From Owenweeksia hongkongensis DSM 17368 (GTDB lineage Bacteria > Bacteroidota > Bacteroidia > Flavobacteriales > Schleiferiaceae), in contig NC_016599.1 of NCBI RefSeq assembly GCF_000236705.1, forward strand, positions 620,001 through 684,000: 64,000 nt of DNA, read 5' to 3'. Below, one piece after another: positions 42,001-50,495 of the stretch (positions are counted from its first letter, which is position 1; each line of letters opens with the position of its first letter). The notes under the pieces are model-generated. The model was not told where the DNA came from. It saw nothing but the letters and a program-made list of their open reading frames with translations, and made no database searches. A program made the translations under genes and the position numbers.

Positions 42001-42705
42001 ATGGAGCTTACTCAATTAGAAGACACATTTGTAGACATAGGAGGTGTATTTCTTACATCAGCATTTGATCTAAGAGAAAGAATGGAAAAAATGAAAGCCA
42101 TCGTATTTGTTTGGGACGGAGTATTTAATAGTGGACACAAAGATATTACGGGTGGAAGCAGCTATAGCGTGGTAGATACCGGAGGTATAGATTTATTGCG
42201 TTTTGGTTTTTTCCTAGCTAATAAGACTATGATCAAAGTAGCTGTAATGAGCGATACAGATAATTCACTGTGTTTACAATTGGGAAAAAAAGACCATTAT
42301 GATAATGTATATCTAAATGGGCAAGACAAAGAAAACGTGCTCCGCCATTTTTGTAATCAACATGATATTCACCCAGATGAGATTATATATGTATATGACG
42401 AGGTTGCTGACCTTAAAGTAGCCGAGCAAATGGGTATTAGACTAGCAGTTGGGAGGTTGAGCAGCCCCATTTTTGTAGAATATATGGAACGCCATAAGCT
42501 TGCCGATTATATTTCTACCTGTCAGGGGAATGAGCATGCTGTACGCGAGATGTGTGAACTGCTGTTAACATTGCTCGATCAACACTTCAATGTAATCGAT
42601 CACAAGGGAAAAAATGAAGAAAACTACCATGACTACCTGAATAGAAAGGCATTGGTAGAAACGGCAACAAACAAAACGGCCGGTGTAGTAAAATTAGAGT
42701 CATGA
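42001..42705 (+). CDS. HAD/KdsC-like protein lacking the catalytic nucleophile
   Basis: This is a 234-residue protein with a HAD-like Rossmann domain related to KdsC-type phosphatases. Motif I should read FDxDG; here it is IVFVWDGVFNSG, so the nucleophilic Asp is Val37 while the acid/base Asp39 is kept. Later conserved parts are TGGIDLLRFGFFLANKTMIKVAVMSD (motif II region), YLNGQDKENVLRHFCNQHDIHPDEIIYVYDEVADLKVAEQMGIRLAVG (motifs III and IV). The C-terminal 50 residues are an extra helical tail. It is probably a non-catalytic homologue with a binding or regulatory role, in line with the changed motif. It has no close partner gene. Confidence 0.78.
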   Translation: MELTQLEDTFVDIGGVFLTSAFDLRERMEKMKAIVFVWDGVFNSGHKDITGGSSYSVVDTGGIDLLRFGFFLANKTMIKVAVMSDTDNSLCLQLGKKDHYDNVYLNGQDKENVLRHFCNQHDIHPDEIIYVYDEVADLKVAEQMGIRLAVGRLSSPIFVEYMERHKLADYISTCQGNEHAVREMCELLLTLLDQHFNVIDHKGKNEENYHDYLNRKALVETATNKTAGVVKLES

Positions 42706-42781
42706 GTTTAGACATCTATTTTGAGAAAGATTATTACTACACTATTTTCATTTAGTATTATTGCATAAAACCATTATACAC

Positions 42782-43648
42782 ATGAAAAAACTGTTTTTAT
42801 CCCTAGCATTTGTCGGAACTATGATTTCTGTAAATGCTCAAGAATTACCACAGCCAAGCCCAAAATCTACATTACAACAAAGAGTTGGCTTGACTGATAT
42901 TACCATTGATTATAGCCGACCAAGCGCCAAAGATCGTGCGGTGTTTACTGATGTAGTAACTCCTGGTAAACTTTGGAGAACTGGAGCCAACATGAATACT
43001 ACCATTGAAGTTTCTTCGCCAGTAGTTATTGAAGGACAGACTCTAGAAGCTGGTACTTATTCGATTTTCACTATTCCTAATGCGGATAAGTGGACTGTTA
43101 TTTTCAATAAGAAGACGGATCACGGTGGTACTTCAGGATATACTGAAGACAATGATGTTCTTCGTGTTGAAGCTAAAGTTGCTCCAATTAAGCAGCCTGT
43201 AGAAACCTTTACAATTGATGTAAATGACATTCGCACAGAATCAGCAAGCCTGGTATTTACATGGCAAAATACTCGCGTTTCTGTTCCATTTACTGTAGAG
43301 GTAAAATCTATTGCTAGCAGTAATATTGAAAAAGCTTTGAACGAAGCTGAAGAAGCTGATAAGTGGAAAGTATATCGCAATGCTGCAAACTACTACCACA
43401 ATAACAATATGGAAGGAGCAAAAGCTTTGGAATATATCAATAAGTCAATTGAAGGAAAATCTGATAGCTGGTATAGCTACTGGTTGAAAGCTGAAATTCT
43501 TGCCGCCAAAGAAGATTATAAAGGTGCTGTAAAAGCTGCCAAAGAATCAATCAAAGTAGGTGAAGAAGGTGCTAAAGAAAGTGGTGCAAGTTTTGATTAC
43601 ACCGCAATGATTGAAGATGGAATTAACGATTGGAACTCCAAAAAGTAA
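42782..43648 (+). CDS. DUF2911 family exported protein
   Basis: This is a 288-residue protein with a signal peptide (MKKLFLSLAFVGTMISVNAQ). The domain QPSPKSTLQQRVGLTDITIDYSRPSAKDRAVF followed by PGKLWRTGANMNTTIEVSSPVVIEGQTLEAGTYSIFTIP is the signature of DUF2911, a Bacteroidota family of unknown function with a predicted beta-sandwich. The C-terminal 110 residues contain TPR-like helices (ALEYINKSIEGKSDSWYSYWLKAEILAAKEDYKGAVKAAKESIK). I chose the ATG at 42782, which opens the signal peptide, over 42761. A perfect terminator follows at 43692. Confidence 0.9.
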   Translation: MKKLFLSLAFVGTMISVNAQELPQPSPKSTLQQRVGLTDITIDYSRPSAKDRAVFTDVVTPGKLWRTGANMNTTIEVSSPVVIEGQTLEAGTYSIFTIPNADKWTVIFNKKTDHGGTSGYTEDNDVLRVEAKVAPIKQPVETFTIDVNDIRTESASLVFTWQNTRVSVPFTVEVKSIASSNIEKALNEAEEADKWKVYRNAANYYHNNNMEGAKALEYINKSIEGKSDSWYSYWLKAEILAAKEDYKGAVKAAKESIKVGEEGAKESGASFDYTAMIEDGINDWNSKK

Positions 43649-43691
43649 TTAATGATTTTCAGCTCACCGCTTGCAAATAGTGACTGAGGAA

Positions 43692-43719
43692 AGCCCCGCA
43701 ATTGCGGGGCTATTTTTTT
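43692..43719 (+). terminator. Strong intrinsic terminator
   Basis: A perfect 9-bp stem AGCCCCGCA / TGCGGGGCT with a 2-nt AT loop, closed by seven T residues (43713-43719), ends the DUF2911 gene. The T-run touches the stop codon of the convergent pdxH gene. Confidence 0.95.
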
Positions 43720-44359
43720 ATGGGGCTAGTCGATTAATTTGCCATTGGCCATTTTCTTGTAAGGTATAACGGAGCCTATCATGCAGCCTGCTTGCTCTTC
43801 CTTGCCAAAACTCAATAAGATTTGGGATTACACGATATCCACCCCAATGTGGCGGACGGGTTACATCTTCGGTCATTTCCAAAGCATATTTTCTCAAGCG
43901 TTCTTCCAGTACCTCACGGCTTTCTAATACCTGGCTTTGAGGTGAAGCCCACGCTCCCACTCTGCTGCCCAACGGTCGAGAATTAAAGTAAGCATCTGAT
44001 TCTTCCGCAGAAACCTTCTCTACTTTACCTTCTATTCTTACTTGCCTTTCCAGCTCAGGCCAAAAGAAATTTAGACACACCCACGGGTTACTCTCCATTT
44101 CCTTCCCCTTATTACTCTCATAATTTGTGTAAAACTCAAAGCCACCTTTGGTAATTCCCTTTAATAGCACAATTCTCGAAGTAGGCTTTCCAGCTGAATT
44201 TATCGTACTTAATGTCATAGCATTAGGGTCAATAGCCTGAGTTGTAATATATTCACTATACCATCTTGCAAACTGCTCCACAGGGTTATTAGAAACGTGG
44301 TGTTCATCAAGTATACTTTGGGTGTAGTCTTTGCGGGTGTTTTGCAATTCTTTGCTCAT
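43718..44359 (-). CDS. pdxH: Pyridoxamine 5'-phosphate oxidase
   Basis: This is a 213-residue flavin enzyme making pyridoxal 5'-phosphate, the active form of vitamin B6. Family hallmarks are DPNAMTLSTINSAGKPTSRIVLLKGITKGGFEFYTNYESNKGKEMESNPWVCLNFFWPELERQVRIEGKVEKV, then SRPLGSRVGAWASPQSQVL, PPHWGGYRVIPNLIEFWQG and the C-terminal RLHDRLRYTL...WQINRLAP. Length and both FMN- and PLP-binding segments are complete. On the minus strand a TAAATTTG box (44390-44383) with a TTTG 23 bp upstream is a likely promoter. Confidence 0.97.
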   Translation of the reverse strand: MSKELQNTRKDYTQSILDEHHVSNNPVEQFARWYSEYITTQAIDPNAMTLSTINSAGKPTSRIVLLKGITKGGFEFYTNYESNKGKEMESNPWVCLNFFWPELERQVRIEGKVEKVSAEESDAYFNSRPLGSRVGAWASPQSQVLESREVLEERLRKYALEMTEDVTRPPHWGGYRVIPNLIEFWQGRASRLHDRLRYTLQENGQWQINRLAP

Positions 44360-44427
44360 GATATCGTTAATAAATTGTGTTGCAAATTTAAGGTTAAGCC
44401 TATATATTTAATACAAATTCTACACAA

Positions 44428-44991
44428 ATGCCCAATGTATTGAACAAACCGCAAAAAGGTAGCCTGCTGGTAGCCGAGCCATTTCTTGGAGATACAAATT
44501 TCGACCGTACAGTAGTTTTGCTTACCGAGCATAACGAAGAAGGTTCAGTCGGCTTTGTGATAAATAAACCACTGGAACTTACCTTGGATGAAGTGGTAAT
44601 TGGGTTCCCTTCTTTTGAGTCCAGGATTTATCATGGAGGGCCAGTACAACAGGACTCATTATTCTTTTTGCATAATAAGGGAAACCTTATACCGGGTGGA
44701 GAACTCATCAAAGATGATCTTTACTGGGGTGGCGATTTGGAGCCTCTTAAAGAGATGATTAAACTCGGGCTCATTGATCAGGAAAATATACGCTTTTTCT
44801 TAGGCTACAGTGGCTGGGGTGGTGGCCAGCTAGATTTAGAAATTGACGAAAAATCCTGGTTGGTGCTAGAACATGAAACTATCGACATGTTTAAGGATAC
44901 TCCTTCCGAAATGTGGAAAAACATTATGATGGGTGTAGGAGGAAGTTATCCGCTTTGGGCCAATAGCCCTATGGATCCTAATTTAAATTAA
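44428..44991 (+). CDS. YqgE/AlgH family protein (UPF0301)
   Basis: This is a 187-residue protein. The beginning KPQKGSLLVAEPFLGDTNFDRTVVLLTEHNEEGSVGFVINKPLELTLDEV and the later YHGGPVQQDSLFFLHN, DLYWGGDLEPLKEMI and RFFLGYSGWGGGQLDLEI are the full signature of YqgE/AlgH. The family is conserved in Gram-negative bacteria; a precise biochemical role is not settled. The final TAA forms a TTAA overlap with the stop of the convergent aminotransferase gene. Confidence 0.95.
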   Translation: MPNVLNKPQKGSLLVAEPFLGDTNFDRTVVLLTEHNEEGSVGFVINKPLELTLDEVVIGFPSFESRIYHGGPVQQDSLFFLHNKGNLIPGGELIKDDLYWGGDLEPLKEMIKLGLIDQENIRFFLGYSGWGGGQLDLEIDEKSWLVLEHETIDMFKDTPSEMWKNIMMGVGGSYPLWANSPMDPNLN

Positions 44992-45833
44992 GCAAGCGCT
45001 ACTTTAATATTTAGTCTGCCAATCAAGGCTTGGCTCACATCATTTACAAATGTCTTTTTGCGATACTTCTCTACCCATTGAATTCCTTTGCTAGCATTGG
45101 TAAGAAATAGTTCATCAGCTTTTTGAAGATCAAATGGAGAGATGCTTTTTTCAGTAACTTCATAACCCATCTTGGGAAGTATTTCCAAAACCTGCTTACG
45201 CATTACTCCTTTCAAACAACCATCAGTAAGTGGAGGAGTGAAAATTTCTTTTCCTTTTACCACAAATACATTAGCTGAAATAGCTTCAGCAACCATTTTA
45301 TCATCATTCAGCAATAGACACTCGTCCAGTGCATTTTCTTTCTTAAAAATAGATGCGACCGTATAAAGAACAGCTGAACCTGACTTGATGTTGGATAGGA
45401 GACTCTTCTGCTTGTAATAATCTTTGAATAGATCTACTTTCAACCCTTTTTCATTTAATGTATAAGTGGCGTTTTCCTGTTCGCTTACTGAAATAAGGAA
45501 ATTTACATCGTTAGAATTTGGAGTGTATAAACCTCCCTCCTTTCTTATTACCTGGAATCTTATACGAGCGGCTTTTTCCGAAAGCTTATTCTCAGTCAAG
45601 GTATTTCGGATTTGTTCCTCTAGATATTCAGGAGAAAAGTCCATAGGTATTTCCATACGGAGAATACGCATGCTGCTCATCAATCGAAAGTAATGATCTT
45701 CCCAAAAGTTGATGCGGCCGTTGGCAAATTTCATTGATTCAAAAACACTATCGCCATACTGAAAAGCCCTATCGGCTACACCTAGTGTGATCTTGTTGGC
45801 ATCAATAAAATCCCCATTATAATTGTAAATCAT
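44988..45833 (-). CDS. Aminotransferase class IV (aminodeoxychorismate lyase / branched-chain type)
   Basis: This is a 281-residue PLP enzyme. The beginning MIYNYNGDFIDANKITLGVADRAFQYGDSVFESMKFANGRINFWEDHYFRL, the Lys-containing middle YKQKSLLSNIKSG, and the later LLLNDDKMVAEAISANVFVVKGKEIFTPPLTDGCLKGVMRKQVLEIL match class IV aminotransferases such as PabC and IlvE-like proteins. The exact substrate is not decided by motif alone. I place the start at 45833: the upstream ATG at 45854 lies inside the -7 box of a very good promoter, whereas the 45833 ATG is preceded by GGAGGG. The stop overlaps that of YqgE. Confidence 0.88.
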   Translation of the reverse strand: MIYNYNGDFIDANKITLGVADRAFQYGDSVFESMKFANGRINFWEDHYFRLMSSMRILRMEIPMDFSPEYLEEQIRNTLTENKLSEKAARIRFQVIRKEGGLYTPNSNDVNFLISVSEQENATYTLNEKGLKVDLFKDYYKQKSLLSNIKSGSAVLYTVASIFKKENALDECLLLNDDKMVAEAISANVFVVKGKEIFTPPLTDGCLKGVMRKQVLEILPKMGYEVTEKSISPFDLQKADELFLTNASKGIQWVEKYRKKTFVNDVSQALIGRLNIKVALA

Positions 45834-45851
45834 CCCTCCTGTATTTTGCGG

Positions 45852-45881
45852 CAAAAGTATAAATGAAAAGCCCCGCCCAAA
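45852..45881 (-). promoter_or_regulatory. Promoter of the aminotransferase gene
   Basis: On the minus strand, TTTG (45881-45878), an 18-bp spacer and TACTTTTG (45859-45852) form a perfect Bacteroidota promoter. It overlaps the terminator hairpin of the gene upstream. Transcription should begin near 45846, which fixes the start codon at 45833. Confidence 0.75.
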
Positions 45882-45894
45882 AGGACGAGGCTTT
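45867..45894 (-). terminator. Terminator of the T9SS esterase gene, overlapping the next promoter
   Basis: Arms AAAGCC and GGCTTT (45867-45872, 45889-45894), extended by imperfect CG pairing, form a hairpin 28 bp after the stop of the esterase gene. The -33 box of the next promoter sits inside it. Confidence 0.65.
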
Positions 45895-45921
45895 ATTATT
45901 TCTAAAGCTCAGGAAATAATT

Positions 45922-47514
45922 CTACTGCTTCACGATTTTCTGCACACTGCTCTCGCTTCCTGAGATAAACTCTAGCATATACACACCTTTGTTTAAAGAT
46001 GAAAGATCAACTGAGTTTTGTCCTTCAGAAACGCTGATGGTTCTGATTTTTTGACCATTAATGCTAATTATATTAATTACTTCAACAGCATAGCCTTCAG
46101 TACTTTCAAAGTAAAGTTTGTCATTTACCGGGTTGGGGTAAGTTTTATTTACCACAAGAGTTTGTTCATTCAAGCTTACATCAGTATAAACCTTTGCATA
46201 TATTCTAGGAACGAAATAATCCATTACGGTGTCAATGTAAGCCATTGATTGCGTTTTATTATTTGGATTAGTTTCATTAGCTCCCAGTGGATCGGCTGGA
46301 TCCCAAAAATCCCAAGGATTGCTATTTACTTGAAATGGTAATGCAGGATTTGGAGGCATCATATTGAATGTCAAAATGTTTTCTTGTCCACCTGTATTAT
46401 ATTGGTTACTTCTTGCCATAACACTTAAAGCATCCTGAAAGTTAGACTGGATGGATGCATTATTATTTCCTAGTGAGTTTGCAATACGCACAGCAGTGTG
46501 GCTTCCTGCCACTTCTACTACAGGAAAAAATTGATTATTTACAGGAACCTGTACCATGCCTTCGTAGTAAGGTGCATAAAAATCAAAGCGACAATGTGTA
46601 GATACCATCGGTACATCACCGGCCTCAAGCCAAGTAGAATCTCCTAAGGCTCCACCTAAATTAAGTACCATTTGAACATCATCACTATAACCAGGGTTGT
46701 TTATGTAATTTCTTCCAGTAGCGGTCATATCTACTTCTGGCAAACCAAGAGGAGTGTTATTTCCGGTAAGGGTAACTTCACCACCATAACCATCCCAATC
46801 TCCTACAATAGAGGTATCAATATAAGGATCACCAGCGGTAATAGGGTCGCCATAAATACCTGTGCCCGAAGCATCATATTGAAACTTGCTAATGCTTGCT
46901 ACTTCTGCATATTTATCTAGGGTAGCATAAGCCAAAACTGTGTAACCTCCGGATCCTTGTCCAACTAGCGAGATACGCTCATTATGTACCTTGTAGGGGT
47001 TTCCATTGGCGATTGACTTGCGAACGAATCGTACAGCTGCCTTTGCATCTTGAATAGACTTGTATACAGCAAGTAGGTTAGTTCCTCTACGCAAATCCAG
47101 ATTAGTACTGTTTGCCAACCAACCCACTCTATAGGTAGCTGAAATTGCTACATAACCTTTTTTAGCAAAACGCTTACATATTTCCACTGCTGCGCTATCT
47201 GTTTTTTCGCCCATAGGAGAAACTAAACCTTTTGGTAAAAAACTACCTGTATGAAAATATATAATAACTGGTCTTGCAGTAGCAGTATCTACGTTAGGAT
47301 CAGGTTCATAAATATCACATTGTAAAGGCAACAACTGCGGCCCACCAATACTGGAAGGAGCATATTCATTGAAGTTGATACCATAAGTCACATCTGAGGT
47401 TACGTTTATTTGAGCCTCAGTAAATACATCATCTTGATAGCGAACTTGTCCATTCAAGGAAAAAGCGCCTAAAGCGAGGCTCAGGGAAATTGAGCCGAGT
47501 AATTTTCTGTTCAT
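45922..47514 (-). CDS. Secreted alpha/beta-hydrolase (carboxylesterase-like) with T9SS sorting domain
   Basis: This is a 530-residue protein with a signal peptide (MNRKLLGSISLSLALGAFSLNGQ). The alpha/beta-hydrolase core shows PVIIYFHTGSFLPKG (oxyanion-hole region), YVAISATYRVGW, DAKAAVRFVRKSIANG and the nucleophile elbow RISLVGQGSGGYTVLAYA. A candidate Asp is in DVPMVSTHCRFDFYAP and a His in EVAGSHTAVRIA. From about residue 445 a T9SS domain follows (VNKTYPNPVNDKLYFES, ending VQKIVKQ). It lies directly downstream of a TonB receptor gene (34-bp gap), so it may process a substrate that the receptor imports. Confidence 0.85.
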   Translation of the reverse strand: MNRKLLGSISLSLALGAFSLNGQVRYQDDVFTEAQINVTSDVTYGINFNEYAPSSIGGPQLLPLQCDIYEPDPNVDTATARPVIIYFHTGSFLPKGLVSPMGEKTDSAAVEICKRFAKKGYVAISATYRVGWLANSTNLDLRRGTNLLAVYKSIQDAKAAVRFVRKSIANGNPYKVHNERISLVGQGSGGYTVLAYATLDKYAEVASISKFQYDASGTGIYGDPITAGDPYIDTSIVGDWDGYGGEVTLTGNNTPLGLPEVDMTATGRNYINNPGYSDDVQMVLNLGGALGDSTWLEAGDVPMVSTHCRFDFYAPYYEGMVQVPVNNQFFPVVEVAGSHTAVRIANSLGNNNASIQSNFQDALSVMARSNQYNTGGQENILTFNMMPPNPALPFQVNSNPWDFWDPADPLGANETNPNNKTQSMAYIDTVMDYFVPRIYAKVYTDVSLNEQTLVVNKTYPNPVNDKLYFESTEGYAVEVINIISINGQKIRTISVSEGQNSVDLSSLNKGVYMLEFISGSESSVQKIVKQ

Positions 47515-47548
47515 AGAAATAGATTAATAATTAATAAAATTTAAGACA

Positions 47549-50302
47549 CTATTTTAATTCATATGATATAGAGAAATAGGTTAATCGCCCTACTCGTGGA
47601 CCTCCATACACTTGAAAAACTTTATTATTCAATAAGTTACTTGATCCTAATTTAAGGTTTATTCCTTGTTTTGGAAAGGCGTAACTAACTTGAGCATCCA
47701 GCAAATCATAGGAATCAATATACCCTGTAAACTGCGGAGAGCCTTCAAAGAGAAAGCCTTGGATCCATTTATAAGTAATGTTAAAACCAAGATGCTTAAA
47801 CTTCCACACGCTTATGTCTCTACCGCTAAAGCTTATATTATATTTATTTTCAGGGGTATTAAAAGCTGGAATGATAGGATCATCGGTTGCCGTATTTAAA
47901 ACGTTCCAGGTGTAATTTCCTGCCAACATATAGTAATCCCAGAAGTAATAATTTAAGCCTAAACTAAAACCCTGTGTGGTCACTTGGTCTTCAGCATTTG
48001 CGGCAATTCTATATGCTTGTGCTCCACTGAGTCGATCGGCTGGTCCTGCACCTGGATCGTCTTCAATATCCAGACCTACATTGAAACCAATAAAATCTTG
48101 ATACCAACTATAATAGTAATTAGCGTCCACAAATAGTCGCTTCCAAAGAGTGGTACGATATCCAATTTCGGCAGTTTGTACTTTTTCTGGCCTTACCGGA
48201 TCTACAGAATAATAGCCCCATTCATAGTTTCTCCTGGTTTCAGTATCAGCACCCAAAAAAGTTTCGATATCATCCTGTGTTACCAAAGAATCATACCCCT
48301 CAAGATTACCAAGTAAAATTGCACGACCAACATTATAATATAGGTACTGATCCTGCAACGTAGGGTTTCTGATTGCTGAAGAGAAAGAAACGCGCAGAGT
48401 ATTAAGGTTATCAAAATTATATACCATAGAAACCGCCTGTGAGCTTAAGAAATCAAAGTTTTCATTTTTGTCAACTCTGGCGGTTAAGCCTAGTTTTAGC
48501 CTTTCACCAAACTTTTTCTCCCATCCACCAAAGGCGCCAAATTCGTAATTTGAAATTGTTTGCCCAGCTGTGTCTCTAAAAATTGTTCCTTCCGAATTTG
48601 GTCGATAAAGACGGCCATTGCCTCCAATTTTAAAATCCCCAATTCTGGTAGGATCAAAATTGTACTGCCCCTGTACATGATAAAGAGCTGAGCGATCCAC
48701 AAACTTAGAACCACCATCACTAAAAGATCGTTCGGTGATATATGTAAATAATGAGTCAAATGAAGCACTTCCAGGATTTAAAGCATCTTCAGGACCATAA
48801 GTTACATTTACAGTTTCCCTTGTTTGATCGTGAAGCCCTTGAACGAGTGAAGCATTTTCTTCAAGTACAATGTTGAGCTGTTTTTCAAACTCATCCCGAG
48901 GCAAACTTGTGCTTGGATAGCCGGGTAGATTTTGAACTTCTGGTGACCCTATAAAGCTCCAATAGTTTCTATAAGTACTTCCCCATACCCCTTCATCCAC
49001 ATATGCATTTTGCATTTGCAAAGCTGTAAAATAGGCGTCATAAGAGTTTCCCGCATCCTCATTAGTTGAATAAGCTCGAACAAACCACTTATCTTTTTTA
49101 GAGAGTTCTATTCGGTTTTGATAAAACTGAATATCTTTTAAGCTATATCTATTATCCCCTTGGTATACAGTTGTTCCATACCCAAAATTAAAAGCATAGA
49201 TAAGTTCTAAATCTTTCTTGATACGGTAATGAAGAGATGTTCCTAGCTTTAGATTTCTGGTATCATAATCTACCAGATCTTTCTCCTCAATTCCTGTTCT
49301 GTAAAAGTTACCGAGACCTGGATAGGTTTTTATATCACCACCATCATCAAAGCGTGTTTCATCACCATATCTGTTAATAGCATCATAACCTCCAGGGTTG
49401 TCTATTCCTTCCTCGCTTTGATCTGTTGGGTCTAGGTTATCAGCTTCCCAATCATCAGCTCTCAAGTAATATAGATTGATCTTAAAAGCGAAATTTTCAT
49501 AATCCTTTCCAAAAACTTTGTAAGCTTCGGCATAGCGCACGGCTGTTTCCACGAGATTTCGCTCCCCTACTTTTACACTGGCACTTATTCCTTGATAGTC
49601 AAAAGGGTTTTTAGTGGTCATACTGATTACCCCGTTGAATGCACCAGGTCCATAAAACGCTGTACTTGCTCCTGCAATAATGTCCACATTTTGAATGTCC
49701 AATTCAGAGGCACCCAGAAAGTTACCTAAAGAAAAGTTGAGTCCCGGAGCTTGATTATCCACTCCGTCAATAATTTGTAAAGAGCGCACAGGTGATGTGC
49801 TATTGAAACCTCTTGTATTAATTACCTTAAAACCAATACTTGCTGAAGTAAGGTCTACTCCTTTTAGGTTTCCAAGTCCATCGTAAAAACTAACGGCCGG
49901 GGTTTCTTTAATGGCCAAAGCATCCATAGCTTCCACAGTCAAGGCACTTTCTCTTTGCTTTGCGCTAAGACGCTGCTCTACTACACTGACTTCTCCCAAC
50001 ATTTCAGTGTCTTCTGCAAGTTTTACACTAATAGGTGAACTAGCACTTGAAACGGTAATGTCTTGTGCTTGGTATCCAATAAAAGTTACCTGTAATGTAA
50101 GTGGAAAACTGGCTCCTTTTGCATTCAACTGAAAGTTGCCATCAAAATCTGTGGTGGTACCTTGAGTGGTTCCTTTTATTATAACGTTAGCTCCAATTAT
50201 TGGCTCATTTGTCTTCCCATCATAAATGGTCCCTTTCAAAACTTGAGCGTGAATACCATACATACATAGCAGTAATATGGCCGTGGTAAAAAATTTCCCC
50301 AT
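47549..50302 (-). CDS. TonB-dependent outer-membrane receptor with CarboxypepD_reg-like N-domain
   Basis: This is a 917-residue receptor. A signal peptide (MGKFFTTAILLLCMYGIHAQ) is followed by a carboxypeptidase-regulatory-like domain (GTIYDGKTNEPIIGANVIIKGTTQGTTTDFDGNFQLN), a plug domain (YDGLGNLKGVDLTSASIGFKVINTRGFNS, IQNVDIIAGASTAFYGPGAFNGVISMTTKNPF) and a large beta-barrel ending RVGRLTYFSISYELK. Such receptors import bulky ligands across the outer membrane using TonB energy. I chose the start at 50302, where the signal peptide begins, instead of 50392. No SusD lipoprotein is adjacent; the esterase gene follows. The ligand is unknown. Confidence 0.92.
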   Translation of the reverse strand: MGKFFTTAILLLCMYGIHAQVLKGTIYDGKTNEPIIGANVIIKGTTQGTTTDFDGNFQLNAKGASFPLTLQVTFIGYQAQDITVSSASSPISVKLAEDTEMLGEVSVVEQRLSAKQRESALTVEAMDALAIKETPAVSFYDGLGNLKGVDLTSASIGFKVINTRGFNSTSPVRSLQIIDGVDNQAPGLNFSLGNFLGASELDIQNVDIIAGASTAFYGPGAFNGVISMTTKNPFDYQGISASVKVGERNLVETAVRYAEAYKVFGKDYENFAFKINLYYLRADDWEADNLDPTDQSEEGIDNPGGYDAINRYGDETRFDDGGDIKTYPGLGNFYRTGIEEKDLVDYDTRNLKLGTSLHYRIKKDLELIYAFNFGYGTTVYQGDNRYSLKDIQFYQNRIELSKKDKWFVRAYSTNEDAGNSYDAYFTALQMQNAYVDEGVWGSTYRNYWSFIGSPEVQNLPGYPSTSLPRDEFEKQLNIVLEENASLVQGLHDQTRETVNVTYGPEDALNPGSASFDSLFTYITERSFSDGGSKFVDRSALYHVQGQYNFDPTRIGDFKIGGNGRLYRPNSEGTIFRDTAGQTISNYEFGAFGGWEKKFGERLKLGLTARVDKNENFDFLSSQAVSMVYNFDNLNTLRVSFSSAIRNPTLQDQYLYYNVGRAILLGNLEGYDSLVTQDDIETFLGADTETRRNYEWGYYSVDPVRPEKVQTAEIGYRTTLWKRLFVDANYYYSWYQDFIGFNVGLDIEDDPGAGPADRLSGAQAYRIAANAEDQVTTQGFSLGLNYYFWDYYMLAGNYTWNVLNTATDDPIIPAFNTPENKYNISFSGRDISVWKFKHLGFNITYKWIQGFLFEGSPQFTGYIDSYDLLDAQVSYAFPKQGINLKLGSSNLLNNKVFQVYGGPRVGRLTYFSISYELK

Positions 50303-50495
50303 TAAATATGTGTGTTCGTGCTTGGTTGAAACTACGAAAATATTTTCACCAAAACCAGTAGGAAATCTCCTATGCGTATTTTTGGGGTTCAAGTTTAAAC
50401 ACCTGAAAATAAAACATTCAGAAATGACGGGAGCTCTGCTATCAGTACAACACAGATTTTTTTAACTCTTTTTTTTCGGTAAGAAACCTTAAATT

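Noticed and set aside
45040-45050. TTTACAAATGT inside the aminotransferase gene as another XRE operator
   Set aside because: It is a single occurrence within an unrelated coding sequence, far from any promoter; one chance match is expected in AT-rich DNA of this length.
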